Source of the DNA: Phytoactinopolyspora mesophila | Lineage (GTDB): Bacteria > Actinomycetota > Actinomycetes > Jiangellales > Jiangellaceae | Direction: 5' to 3' | Length of the DNA stretch: 64,000 nucleotides | Assembly: GCF_010122465.1 (NCBI RefSeq) | Contig: NZ_WLZY01000008.1 | Span: 248,001 to 312,000 of the forward strand | Part shown: positions 15,863 to 24,532 of the stretch, one piece after another | Layout of the letters: each line of letters opens with the position of its first letter | Position numbering within the stretch: the stretch's first letter is position 1 | The notes under the pieces: model-generated | The model's database searches: none | Seen by the model: only the letters and a program-made list of their open reading frames with translations | What the model was told of the DNA's origin: nothing | Made by a program: the position numbers and the translations under genes

Positions 15863-16852
15863 GTGCGCCGGACCGCCCGCCTCTTGCTGACCCTCACGGT
15901 GCTGACCGCGCTCGGTCTCGGCCTGGCCGCGTTGCTCATCTGGCGGCTCGACGGAACACCCGAGGTGTTCGGACCGCGTGAGAAGTGCGAGGCCATCGTC
16001 GGTGAACACCGGACCGAAGTAGATCTGCAGCAAGCCGAACACGCGGCCACGATCACGGCGATCGCGGTGGCGCGGGGACTACCCGCACGCGCGGCCACCA
16101 TCGCGCTGGCGACGGCCTACCAGGAGTCCACGCTGTACAACATCGACTACGGCGACCGCGACTCCCTGGGCCTGTTCCAGCAGCGCCCGTCCCAAGGTTG
16201 GGGCACCGAGGAAGAGGTCCAGGACCCGCTGTACTCGACCGGCGCTTTCTACGACGCGCTAGTACGCGTCGACGGGTACCGCGAGATGGAGATCACCGTC
16301 GCCGCCCAAGAAGTTCAGCGCAGCGCTTTCCCGGACGCCTACGCCAAGCACGAGGACAATGCCAGGGCGCTCGCGTCGGCACTGACCGGGCACTCGCCGG
16401 CGTCTTTCCACTGTCAGTTCCGGATGGAGGCGTTCGACGAGCTCACGGTTCAGGAGATGGGCGACGACGGACTCACGCCGCGGGCGCGCGCCGTACATGA
16501 CGGTCTCCGCGACGTGTTCGGCGAGCTCGACATGGGCGGCTTCGCTCCCGGAGGAGTGGACTCCGGCCACATCGACGGGTCGGCCCACTACGACGGCCGG
16601 GCCATCGACGTCATGCTCCGGCCACACGACGACACCGACGTGAACCGCCGCGGCTGGGCCATCGCCCACTGGGCGGTGGCCCATGCCCACCGGCTCGGCA
16701 TCGCCACAGTCATCTACGACGACATGATCTGGACCGCCCGCCGCTCCGGCGAAGGCTGGCGAGCCTACGAGCATCCGTCCGGGAATACCGAGAACGTCAC
16801 GCTCAGGCATCTCGACCATGTGCACATCGACGTCGTGGCAGGTTCTTCGTAA
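15863..16852 (+). CDS. Membrane-anchored transglycosylase-like protein
   Basis: A 329-residue protein with an N-terminal membrane helix (about 6-29) and an extracytoplasmic body. Residues 62-170 look like a lysozyme-fold/phage-tail-type domain (ATAYQESTLYNIDYGDRDSL with a catalytic-type Glu, GLFQQRPSQGWGT). The C-terminal half (HIDGSAHYDGRAIDVML through LDHVHIDVV) has the spaced His/Asp pattern of D-Ala-D-Ala carboxypeptidase/LAS-type metal sites (HxxxxAxD, HxH). A cell-wall role is likely. GTG 15863 lies 18 bp after dapD; the next gene starts 2 bp after the stop, so this is an operon. The substrate is unproven and the two-domain reading is mine. Confidence 0.72.
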   Translation: MRRTARLLLTLTVLTALGLGLAALLIWRLDGTPEVFGPREKCEAIVGEHRTEVDLQQAEHAATITAIAVARGLPARAATIALATAYQESTLYNIDYGDRDSLGLFQQRPSQGWGTEEEVQDPLYSTGAFYDALVRVDGYREMEITVAAQEVQRSAFPDAYAKHEDNARALASALTGHSPASFHCQFRMEAFDELTVQEMGDDGLTPRARAVHDGLRDVFGELDMGGFAPGGVDSGHIDGSAHYDGRAIDVMLRPHDDTDVNRRGWAIAHWAVAHAHRLGIATVIYDDMIWTARRSGEGWRAYEHPSGNTENVTLRHLDHVHIDVVAGSS

Positions 16853-16854
16853 CC

Positions 16855-17622
16855 ATGCTGCCGCACACCGATTACGGCGGAGACGGACCCACGATCCTTG
16901 CCCTCCACGGCCATTTCGGCAGCGCCCGCACCTTCGCCGGTCTTGCTGCCGCGTTGCGTGGCCGAGCACGTGTGGTCGCCGTTGATCAGCGCGGGCATGG
17001 GCACGCACCACGCGGAGGACCATACACCCGCGAGGCCTACGTCGAGGACGTCGCCGGCTTCATCCGCTCCTCCGGGCTCACTCCGGCCATCGTTCTCGGG
17101 CATTCGATGGGCGGCGTGACGGCCTATCAGGTCGCCGCGTGGCATCCGGAACTCGTCCGTGCGCTGATCGTCGAGGAAGGCCCCGCCGTGGTGGAGCCAC
17201 CGCTACTCGACACTCGTGGCTGGCCGCTCCGGGCCGCGACCCTGCGTGAGCTCGGCCGTGCGATCGAAGCCGAAGGAATCCCGGACGCGTCGTACTTCCT
17301 CGAGAGCGCGATCCGCTACCCGGACGGGTGGGGGCTCGCCTTCGATCCGGACGAGATGCTGCTATCCCAGGAGCTCCTACTGGGTGACCGCTGGCCGGAC
17401 TGGATGTCGGTCGCGTGTCCCACGCTTCTGCTCCACGGCACCGGCAGCAACGTGCTCAGCACGGAACACGCACACGACATGATCAAGCGCCGGCCGCACA
17501 CCCACTATCAGGAGTTCGGCGGCTGCGGGCACTGGATTCACGACGACGACCCCACGGGTATCGCCGCCGCGATCACCACGTTTCTGGCAGGTCTACGCTC
17601 GGATATTGTGGGTGAACGATGA
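16855..17622 (+). CDS. Alpha/beta hydrolase
   Basis: A 255-residue alpha/beta-hydrolase-fold protein. The strand ILALHGHFGSARTFAG gives the oxyanion loop, GHSMGGV has the nucleophile Ser, the acid is within LLLHGTGSN, and the catalytic His is in GCGHWIHDDDP. Length and motifs fit small soluble esterase or haloperoxidase-type hydrolases without a lid domain of special kind. It starts 2 bp after the previous stop and its own stop overlaps the metallopeptidase start by 4 bp (ATGA), so translation is coupled on both sides. Substrate unknown. Confidence 0.85.
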   Translation: MLPHTDYGGDGPTILALHGHFGSARTFAGLAAALRGRARVVAVDQRGHGHAPRGGPYTREAYVEDVAGFIRSSGLTPAIVLGHSMGGVTAYQVAAWHPELVRALIVEEGPAVVEPPLLDTRGWPLRAATLRELGRAIEAEGIPDASYFLESAIRYPDGWGLAFDPDEMLLSQELLLGDRWPDWMSVACPTLLLHGTGSNVLSTEHAHDMIKRRPHTHYQEFGGCGHWIHDDDPTGIAAAITTFLAGLRSDIVGER

Positions 17623-19232
17623 GCCAGACACCGCCGCCGCCACCGCCGCCACCCGGACAGCCTTCTGCCGACGAGCACCCCGCCGCGCCGCACCAGCCCC
17701 GGCCCGGCGCCGGCCAGGCTGGCTGGAAAGTCGCCACCGCGTTGGCGGCCGGTTTGGGACTCCTTCTGTCCGGGACGGTCTATGTGCTCATGGACCGGCA
17801 GATCAGCAGTCTCGAAGACGACCTCGAGTCGGTCCGCGCGCAGCTCGCCGAAGCAGAGTCCAGCAGCAGCGATCCGCTCGGCGGCCTCGGGGACCTGCTC
17901 GGCGGCGACCTCGGCGATCTCGGAGACCTCTTCGGTGATCTGGACGGTCTCGGCGATCTGCTCGGCGGCGACCTCGGCGGCCTGGGCGACCTCCTAGGCG
18001 GAGACTTCGGTGACATCGACCCGATCCTCTTCGAATGCTTGTCACCCGGCGGCCTGGGGATGGACCTCGGTGGCGACGGCTCGATTCCGGACGCCGACAT
18101 CGAGACACAGGTCCAGGCAGTACGCGACATTCTCGAAGAAGAGCGCGGACTCGCCGTTGACGGTGAGCTGTCCATCGAGTTCGTGACGGTCGAGGAAGTT
18201 CAGCGGCGCGCCGTCGAACTCACCGAGGCCGAACTCGACCGGGACCAAGCCGAACTCGACGGCAGGCTGCTGTCCACCATCGGCGCGCTCGAGCCCGGGA
18301 TCGACCTCGCCCAGGCCCAGCTCGACGCTCTCGATGCGGGCGTCGGCGGCTTCTACAATCCGGACACCGGGGAGCTCGTCATAGGCTCCGAGGAGATGGA
18401 CGGGCTCGGGGCGTACATCACCGCGCACGAGATGGTGCACGCTCTCGCCGACCAGATCTTCGGCTTGCCGGACACCGCGGAACTTGCCGAGACGGACGGC
18501 TCGGACGCCGCCTACGCCGCGTTGAACGCCATCGAAGGCGACGCCACACTTTACGGTCAGATGTTCATCTCCGAGCATCTGCCCATGACCGAACTCCTGG
18601 CGCTGGAAGCCGAGAGCGCGCAGTCGCAGGCGGCCCTGGACCAGATGCCGCACTTCGTCCGCCGCAACCTCGAGTTCCCGTACATCGAGGGCATGACCTT
18701 CACCTGCGATGTCTTCCTCGACGGCGGCTGGGACGCCGTCGACCACACCTACGTCGACCTTCCCGTCACCAGTGCGCAGATCCTCTTCCCGGACCGCTAC
18801 CGAGCCGGTGAGGAAGCTGCCGGTGTGCGCATGCCCGACGCTCCCGGCGGCTGGAACCAGATCTACACCGACACTTTCGGCGCCGCCGATCTGCTGTTCC
18901 TTCTCGAAGCACCCGGCGGTGATCCGGCGGCCGCGCTCACCGACCCGAAGGAACTGGTCCGAGCCTGGGCCGGCGGCGAGGTCGCGATGTGGGACCGGGA
19001 CGGCGACACCGCCGTGGCCCTGGCGCTCACCGAGCACACCGAGGGGCCGGACCTGTGCGGCACGGTGATCGACTACTACGCGGCCGCTTTCCCGGACAGC
19101 ACCCGCTCCGACGACGGCGGCGATGCCGTGTTCAGCGGCGGCGACCAGACCGGCGTCATCGCCTGCGACGCCGGCACGATCACCCTCGGGATCGGCCCCG
19201 ATGCCGAGACAGCCCGCGCCCTAACCCCCTGA
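17619..19232 (+). CDS. Membrane-anchored zinc metallopeptidase with Gly-Asp-Leu repeats
   Basis: A 537-residue protein. Residues 1-36 are proline-rich and cytosolic; a membrane helix spans 37-57; a short coiled coil spans about 61-83. Residues 86-133 are made of repeated units such as GGLGDLLGGDLG. The globular part has HEMVH (270-274) in AYITAHEMVHALADQ and EGDA (Glu306), the expected zinc ligands of a gluzincin-type peptidase. The domain faces outside the membrane by topology. There is no propeptide I can identify. ATG 17619 overlaps the hydrolase stop. It is the last gene of the dapD run and is convergent with dapC across a large hairpin. Protein substrate unknown. Confidence 0.75.
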   Translation: MSQTPPPPPPPPGQPSADEHPAAPHQPRPGAGQAGWKVATALAAGLGLLLSGTVYVLMDRQISSLEDDLESVRAQLAEAESSSSDPLGGLGDLLGGDLGDLGDLFGDLDGLGDLLGGDLGGLGDLLGGDFGDIDPILFECLSPGGLGMDLGGDGSIPDADIETQVQAVRDILEEERGLAVDGELSIEFVTVEEVQRRAVELTEAELDRDQAELDGRLLSTIGALEPGIDLAQAQLDALDAGVGGFYNPDTGELVIGSEEMDGLGAYITAHEMVHALADQIFGLPDTAELAETDGSDAAYAALNAIEGDATLYGQMFISEHLPMTELLALEAESAQSQAALDQMPHFVRRNLEFPYIEGMTFTCDVFLDGGWDAVDHTYVDLPVTSAQILFPDRYRAGEEAAGVRMPDAPGGWNQIYTDTFGAADLLFLLEAPGGDPAAALTDPKELVRAWAGGEVAMWDRDGDTAVALALTEHTEGPDLCGTVIDYYAAAFPDSTRSDDGGDAVFSGGDQTGVIACDAGTITLGIGPDAETARALTP

Positions 19233-19235
19233 CCT

Positions 19236-19357
19236 GATGATCAGAAAGGTCCGGCAGGTGGAGTCTCTCCATGGTGCGGTCGGGCATCGGCGAGTGAGGT
19301 ACGAACGAGCCGCGGGCGAGGAGAGACTCCACCTGCCGGGCGTACTAAGTGATCATC
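19236..19357. repeat. Conserved-loop hairpin element E1
   Basis: The inner arms 19251-19270 and 19320-19339 are a perfect 20-bp complement. An outer pair GATGATCA/TGATCATC (19236-19243 and 19350-19357) adds 8 bp. The 49-nt loop (19271-19319) contains GGGCATCGGCGAG, GAGGTACGA and CGCGGGCGA, and matches the loop of element E2 at 44 of 49 positions while the stem is different. It fills the gap between convergent genes and reaches the dapC stop codon. Confidence 0.85.
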
Positions 19358-20447
19358 CAGCCAGGCGTTCGGCCGCGGCGGCGACTCGTTCGTCGGTGGC
19401 CGTCAGCGCCACCCGCACGTGCTCCCGCCCGCCGGGCCCGTAGAAGTCGCCCGGGGCTACCAGAATTCCCCGCTGGGACAGCCATTCAACCGTCTGCCAG
19501 CATGGCTCGCCGCGCGAAGCCCACAGGTAGAGCGACCCTTCGGAATGATCGATGCGGAACCCGGCCCACTCCAGCGCGTCCCGGAGAACGGCCCGGCGGC
19601 CACGGTAGCGCGCCAGTTGCTCGTCGACGTGGGAGTCGTCGTTCAACGCGGCCACCGTGGCAGCCTGGACGGGCGCCGGCATCATCATTCCGGCGTGTTT
19701 CCGCACGGCCAGCAGAGCCTTGATCACAACGGGATCCCCCGCCGCGAAACCTGCCCGGTAACCAGCGAGGTTGGACCGCTTGGACAGCGAATGCACGGCC
19801 ACGATGCCTTCGAGCGAACCACCGTTGACGTCGGGATGGAGCACCGACACCGGCACAGCGTCCCATCCGAATTCGATGTAACACTCGTCGGCCGCGATCA
19901 CTACACCGCGCTCACGCGCCCAGGTGACCATCTTGGCCAGATGCTCGGCGGGCAGGATCCGGCCGTGCGGGTTGGCGGGCGAGTTCAGCCAGAGCAGAGC
20001 AGGCCGCCCAGGTCCCAGCGCCACGGTGGAATCCGCCGCGACCGGCTCAGCCCCGGCCAGCCGGGCGCTGATGTCGTAGGTGGGATAAGCCAGCTCCGGG
20101 TGCACGACGACGTCGCCGGCCCCAAGCCCGAGGAGTGTCGGCATCCAGGCGATCAGTTCCTTGGACCCGATCGCGGGCAGAATGTTCGTCTCGGGATCGA
20201 GGGCTCCGATACCGAAGCGGCGCTCGAACCATGCCGCGACCGCCTCGCGAAGCGCCGGAGAACCGAGAGTGGTCGGGTATCCCGGCGCGTCAGCTGCCGT
20301 GGCTAGAGCATCACGGACCACCTGAGGCGTCGGATCAACCGGCGTACCGACAGATAGGTCGACCAGGCCACCGGCGTGGGCAGCTGCCCGTTCCCGATAC
20401 GGAACCAATGCGTCCCACGGGAATGCGGGCAGGCTCACACCTCTCAT
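19353..20447 (-). CDS. dapC: Succinyldiaminopimelate aminotransferase
   Basis: PLP-dependent fold-type I transaminase of about 364 residues that makes N-succinyl-L,L-diaminopimelate in lysine/peptidoglycan synthesis. Family marks are LPAIGSKELIAWMPTLLGLG, NSPANPHGRI, ADECYIEFGWD and the PLP lysine segment VAVHSLSKRSNLAGYRAGF. The C-terminal VAPGDFYGPGGREHVRVAL binds the substrate carboxylate. The actinobacterial DapC is next to the ferredoxin gene in mycobacteria, as here. The start is uncertain among ATG 20456, ATG 20447 and GTG 20438; none has a good ribosome-binding site. It lies 35 bp downstream of the ferredoxin gene, so co-transcription is likely. Confidence 0.92.
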   Translation of the reverse strand: MRGVSLPAFPWDALVPYRERAAAHAGGLVDLSVGTPVDPTPQVVRDALATAADAPGYPTTLGSPALREAVAAWFERRFGIGALDPETNILPAIGSKELIAWMPTLLGLGAGDVVVHPELAYPTYDISARLAGAEPVAADSTVALGPGRPALLWLNSPANPHGRILPAEHLAKMVTWARERGVVIAADECYIEFGWDAVPVSVLHPDVNGGSLEGIVAVHSLSKRSNLAGYRAGFAAGDPVVIKALLAVRKHAGMMMPAPVQAATVAALNDDSHVDEQLARYRGRRAVLRDALEWAGFRIDHSEGSLYLWASRGEPCWQTVEWLSQRGILVAPGDFYGPGGREHVRVALTATDERVAAAAERLAG

Positions 20448-20482
20448 TGTCGCCATGGGGATCGAGGCCGACGAGACGTCGG

Positions 20483-20812
20483 TCAGTGCTCCCCAGTCTC
20501 CTGCGGCGGCAAAGCGGCCACAAACGCGTGGTCTTTGTCGATGGCGCCGAGTTTGGCCGCACCACCCGGGGAACCGAGGTCGTCGAAGAACTCGACGTTG
20601 GCCTGGTAATAGTCCTTCCACTGTTCAGGAAGGTCATCTTCGTAGAAGATCGCTTCGACCGGGCAGACCGGTTCACACGCACCGCAGTCGACGCATTCGT
20701 CGGGGTGGATGTAAAGCATCCGCTCGCCCTCGTAGATGCAGTCGACCGGGCACTCCTCAACGCACCCCAGGTCTTTGAGATCCACGCACGGCTGCGCGAT
20801 GACGTATGTCAC
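20483..20812 (-). CDS. fdxA: 7Fe ferredoxin
   Basis: A 109-residue seven-iron ferredoxin, a cytosolic electron carrier. The N-terminus MTYVIAQPCVDLKDLGCVEE gives ligands of the [3Fe-4S] cluster together with ECPVDCIYEG. CVDCGACEPVCPVEAI binds the [4Fe-4S] cluster. The C-terminal extension with GSPGGAAKLGAI is typical for actinobacterial FdxA/FdxC. GTG 20812 was chosen because GGAGGAG lies 7 nt upstream and the protein then begins like its relatives. It is the first gene of a unit with dapC. The redox partner is not evident from the window. Confidence 0.95.
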   Translation of the reverse strand: MTYVIAQPCVDLKDLGCVEECPVDCIYEGERMLYIHPDECVDCGACEPVCPVEAIFYEDDLPEQWKDYYQANVEFFDDLGSPGGAAKLGAIDKDHAFVAALPPQETGEH

Positions 20813-20909
20813 GGCGGGTCTCCTCCAGACAGGTCGTGGCGCGATTTGAGCGCCGTTCAACCCCTAGTATCACGTTGCACCCCCACACCTATGCAACGAA
20901 GGTCAGCCT

Positions 20910-21911
20910 ATGAGACAGCACCACCTGGAGGAGGGCCGGGCCCGCCTGCTGGGGCGGCGTGTCGTGGTGCGGTATCGCCTGCACAACGACACACATTCCG
21001 CGACCGACGTCCTCGGCATCCTCGAGACCTGGGCAGATGGCGTACTTCGAGTGCGCCGAGACCGCGCCGAGCCCGACGACACACCAGTGACCATTGCCGA
21101 GCCCGACGTCATCGCCATCAAGGCGATACCGGCCCGGCCGGTCACCAATCGCGACATCCGTGATCTCGAAGCCGCGGCCGCGCAGGGCTGGCAAGGGCTT
21201 GAGATTCATCACATCGAGGGCTGGATACTCCGAGCCGCCGGCGGATTCACCCGCCGGGCGAACTCCTGCTTGCCGCTCGGCGACCCGGGACAGCCTCTGG
21301 ACGACGCCATCGCGGCCGTGGAGCAGTGGTACCGGGATCGTGCCCTCGCCCCTACCTTCCAGATCCCCGACCGGCTGGCTGGCGCCCTGGGGCATGCTCT
21401 CGACGCTCGTGGCTGGTCCCATGATGCCGACGTGATCGTCATGACCGCGCCGGTCGACGACGTTCGCCGCGGAACGAAGGCGGAACTGCCCGCGGTACGG
21501 GTCGATCCCCGCCCCGACGACGCCTGGCTCGGCAGCTACCACTACCGCGGCGGCGATCTCCCTCCCCATGGCATCGACGTACTCACCAATGCTGACACCG
21601 TGGGCTTCGCGTCAGTGGACGACGGCGGGCAACGAGTCGCCATCGCTCGGGGCGCCGTGACCGACGCGCCCAGCGGCCGCCGCTGGCTCGGCGTCACCGC
21701 CGTGGAGGTAGCGCCGCACGCACGCCGCCGTGGCCTCGGCAGTCATATCGTCGCCGGCTTGGCCGAATGGGCGGCCAACCACGACGCGTCAGACGCCTAC
21801 CTTCAGGTCGAGGAGATCAACACCGTCGCCCAAGCCACCTACCGCAAGCTCGGTTTCGGCGACCACCACAGCTACCACTACCGCCAGAACGCCCACCACA
21901 CGACAAGGTGA
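20910..21911 (+). CDS. GNAT acetyltransferase with N-terminal SH3-like domain
   Basis: A 333-residue two-part protein. Residues 1-75 form a beta-rich domain like the SH3 module of mycobacterial Rv0428c-type proteins (GRRVVVRYRLHN, DVLGILETWADG). The GNAT fold follows, with the acetyl-CoA loop VAPHARRRGLGSHIV and the C-terminal QVEEINTVAQATYRKLGFG. Family members have been called histone acetyltransferases, but the substrate here is not known. GAAGG lies 7 nt before ATG 20910. It is divergent from the ferredoxin gene and convergent with the VanW gene. Confidence 0.82.
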   Translation: MRQHHLEEGRARLLGRRVVVRYRLHNDTHSATDVLGILETWADGVLRVRRDRAEPDDTPVTIAEPDVIAIKAIPARPVTNRDIRDLEAAAAQGWQGLEIHHIEGWILRAAGGFTRRANSCLPLGDPGQPLDDAIAAVEQWYRDRALAPTFQIPDRLAGALGHALDARGWSHDADVIVMTAPVDDVRRGTKAELPAVRVDPRPDDAWLGSYHYRGGDLPPHGIDVLTNADTVGFASVDDGGQRVAIARGAVTDAPSGRRWLGVTAVEVAPHARRRGLGSHIVAGLAEWAANHDASDAYLQVEEINTVAQATYRKLGFGDHHSYHYRQNAHHTTR

Positions 21912-21925
21912 CGGGCACCATGGAG

Positions 21926-22109
21926 GTCTGTGGTGGGCTGCCCCATTCAGGGTGCGGACGGGCATCGGCTACCTTGCTCCACCCCACCGAGAGCCGCAAC
22001 GAGTGACGCGAGGGCTGTGGCGGGAGACCCCGTTCAGGGTGCGGACGGGCATCGGCGAGCGAGGTACGAGCGAGACGCGGGCGAGAATGGGCTCTCCCCC
22101 GCGGCCCTC
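21926..22109. repeat. Conserved-loop hairpin element E2 with partial tandem copy
   Basis: The hairpin arms 22010-22035 and 22085-22109 pair over about 24 positions with one bulge, one mismatch and three G-T pairs. The 49-nt loop (22036-22084) is the same length as the E1 loop and 44 of 49 identical. A partial copy at 21926-21968 repeats the 5' arm and first part of the loop (37 of 43 identical to 22013-22055) but has no 3' arm. The element lies in the 206-bp gap between the convergent acetyltransferase and VanW genes. Confidence 0.82.
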
Positions 22110-22117
22110 ACCACCGC

Positions 22118-24466
22118 CTAGTCGTCGTCGGGATCCGGGCCACACACCACCCGGTGGTTGGGGTTGTACGTCCACGGGTTTGCTTCGTCCTTCACCAGTT
22201 CACCGTCGAGGGTGCGCACCTGCCGGTAAGCCGTCACGGTGAAGCCTTGGCTGCCGCCCTGCGCGGAACAGTTGGAGCTTGTGTCGTAGATGGTTTGCGG
22301 CGAGGTGAAGTTGCTCCGCTCCGAGGTGGACAACTCGACGTCGTAGTACTCGGTGCTCCAGATCCGCACGGTGATACTGCCTTGGCCGCTTCCACCGCTG
22401 GCACTGAACCGCGTTTCGAGCAAGACACCATACGGGGTGTCGTTCTTGAAACGCAGGTCCTTCGATCCCCAGGCCACGGTTGCCTCGTGCCCGAGCGGGT
22501 ACCGGTCGAAGTAGATCGAATGCGGCCAGTGCTCGACGTCCTCCAGTCCGGCCAGCGCCGCCGCATGGTAGGTGGTGGTGGCGACCTGGGACACTCCACC
22601 GCCCATCGCGTCTTCGAGGCGGCCCTGGTTGATGATGATGCCGGACGTGAAGCCGTTGGCTTCGGTGCGCTCCCCGACGGTCTCGTTCATGCTGAACTCG
22701 TCGCCGGGACGTAAGAACGTATTGTTGATCAACTCCGCGGCGCGGCCGATGTTGACGTCACGGTACTGCGCGCCCGGGAACTGAGTGGTGAACTCGGCCA
22801 CGACCTCTTTGACGCCCAGCTCTTCGGCGTCCTGCGTGGTCAACTCCGGCTCCGTTTCGATCAGCTCGACCTCTGCCCTGCGGTCGGTGCCTTCCTCGGT
22901 CAGCGCCAGGAGCACCACGTCACCGAGCGAGTCGGTGTCTACCCCCTTGCCCACCTGCGCCGGCACAACCTCAGGAGCGCCGTTTCGGATACGGATAGTG
23001 GCGTCCTTGCCGTCCCGGCCGATCTGGGCGAGTTCGTCGCTGGCCAGATCCGCCAGCGCCGAGCCGTCGATCTCGGGCTGGAGCGTTCCGTTCTCGTTGG
23101 GAGACAGCGAGAGCACCTCCCCGATCATCTCGGTCGGCAGATCGACGCTCTCGTCACCCGCGACGATTGTCACGGGACCAGACATGGCCGGCTCGGCGAA
23201 CTCCGCGACCGCGCGTTCGAGTTCCGCCTCGTCGACTTTGGGCTCGATCTTGTCGACCGGCACCGTCAGCTCGCCGATCGGCAACTCCCGGGCGTCACTG
23301 CCGAAGAAGGCGGCCGAGATCAACTCCACAGCGCCGTCGATGTCGAGTTCGGTACCGATGACCGGATCACTCGTGACGACCTCGCCGTCGTTGAACCCGA
23401 CAGCGGCATTGACCGGGGATGTGTCGGCCTGCTCCGCGATCGCGTCCAGGGCGCCGCGCAACTCGTCTTCGTCCACCGCGGGCCTGGGCGTCACCTCGTC
23501 ACCGCCGAACAACGCTTGCACCAGCGAGACAGGATTGGCACTGCCGCCGGGAACGGCGGCCAGGGTGCCTGGAATGTCGATGTCCAGGCCGGCTTCCGAG
23601 GGAACGATGTCGTACATCGATTCGGTGTCGCCGACATGTATATGGATTGGCTCGTCCACCACGGCCGGCAGTTCGGCTTCCAACCGCTCCCGCGCCTCGG
23701 TGGTGGTGAGCCCGCCGACCTCGATGCCCGCCACCGTCGCATTGCTGGCGAGCTTGTTGCCTGCGATGAGGTAGGTGACGCCGTACAGCACGCCAATCGT
23801 GACCACGACCGCGCCCGCGATGATCGCGGCCTTGCGACCACGTCCTGATGATCCAGCAGCCGTAGCGGGCTCTTCCGGCGGCGCGCCGGCAGGCGGCGTA
23901 CCCGGCGGCTGTTGAGCGGGCGGCGGCGGCTTCGCTGACTGGGGCACAGCGAGTTCTTGCGTCGCGTCGGCATCTCCGGGCGTACCGGCGTCCTGAGTTG
24001 ACGGTGCGGGCTTACTGATGTCCAGGGCGGCGATCCTCGTGGCCTGGCTCGGCGCTTCAGTACCGGAGTCCGCGGCCACAGCTTTGGTATCCGGTGCCTT
24101 ACCGTTCGTGGGGGCGTCATCGGCAGCGGATCCAGCCGAGCCAGAGCCGGCCTTAGCCGCCTCGGCACCGCCCGCTACCGACCCCTCGGGCGTGCCGCCG
24201 TCGGCGGTGCCGTCCGGTGAGCTCTCAGCCCCGGCATTGTCTCCGGCCACATCCGCCGTACCGGCCTCGCCGGAGGACCCGACGTCTTCCGGTTCCGCTG
24301 CCGAGCCATCGGCCGCTGAGTCCGTGCCGCCAGCCGTCGCTGCGTTGCCGGAGAGCCCGGACGAAGCTTCCTCGGAGGAGTCGTGCGCTCCTTCGGTGAC
24401 GCCCCGCGTGCTCGTGCTACTTTTGTCTTCGGACGAGTTAGTCAAAGGTACGTGTTTGTCGGTCAC
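22118..24466 (-). CDS. VanW-family membrane protein with peptidoglycan-binding-like domains
   Basis: A 782-residue protein. The first 220 residues are a low-complexity, acidic and Ala/Ser/Gly/Pro-rich cytosolic region. A membrane helix follows (about 224-246, AAIIAGAVVVTIGVLYGVTY). Then come two PG_binding_4-type repeats (starting ATVAGIEVGGLTTTEARERL, and near 390) and a C-terminal VanW domain (LRPGDEFSMNETVG, GFTSGIIINQGRLEDAMGGG, SQVATTTYHAAALAGL). Such proteins are exported and are thought to act at the cell wall; VanW itself has no firm activity. GTG 24466 has no clear ribosome-binding site. It is separated by 66 bp from the upstream membrane-protein gene. Confidence 0.88.
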   Translation of the reverse strand: MTDKHVPLTNSSEDKSSTSTRGVTEGAHDSSEEASSGLSGNAATAGGTDSAADGSAAEPEDVGSSGEAGTADVAGDNAGAESSPDGTADGGTPEGSVAGGAEAAKAGSGSAGSAADDAPTNGKAPDTKAVAADSGTEAPSQATRIAALDISKPAPSTQDAGTPGDADATQELAVPQSAKPPPPAQQPPGTPPAGAPPEEPATAAGSSGRGRKAAIIAGAVVVTIGVLYGVTYLIAGNKLASNATVAGIEVGGLTTTEARERLEAELPAVVDEPIHIHVGDTESMYDIVPSEAGLDIDIPGTLAAVPGGSANPVSLVQALFGGDEVTPRPAVDEDELRGALDAIAEQADTSPVNAAVGFNDGEVVTSDPVIGTELDIDGAVELISAAFFGSDARELPIGELTVPVDKIEPKVDEAELERAVAEFAEPAMSGPVTIVAGDESVDLPTEMIGEVLSLSPNENGTLQPEIDGSALADLASDELAQIGRDGKDATIRIRNGAPEVVPAQVGKGVDTDSLGDVVLLALTEEGTDRRAEVELIETEPELTTQDAEELGVKEVVAEFTTQFPGAQYRDVNIGRAAELINNTFLRPGDEFSMNETVGERTEANGFTSGIIINQGRLEDAMGGGVSQVATTTYHAAALAGLEDVEHWPHSIYFDRYPLGHEATVAWGSKDLRFKNDTPYGVLLETRFSASGGSGQGSITVRIWSTEYYDVELSTSERSNFTSPQTIYDTSSNCSAQGGSQGFTVTAYRQVRTLDGELVKDEANPWTYNPNHRVVCGPDPDDD

Positions 24467-24532
24467 TAGGGCATATACCTAACAGTCGACCTGTTCAGCA
24501 TGTGGACGGATAGTCCATCCGCCTCGCGCATC

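Noticed and set aside
17874-18017. RTX-type calcium-binding repeats
   Set aside because: The units lack the GGxGxDxxx nine-residue pattern; they are Gly-Asp-Leu repeats of a different kind.
15863-19232. dapD, the transglycosylase-like, hydrolase and metallopeptidase genes as a dedicated new cell-wall system
   Set aside because: The genes are close and two are translationally coupled, but the hydrolase is generic and no shared substrate can be inferred from the sequence.
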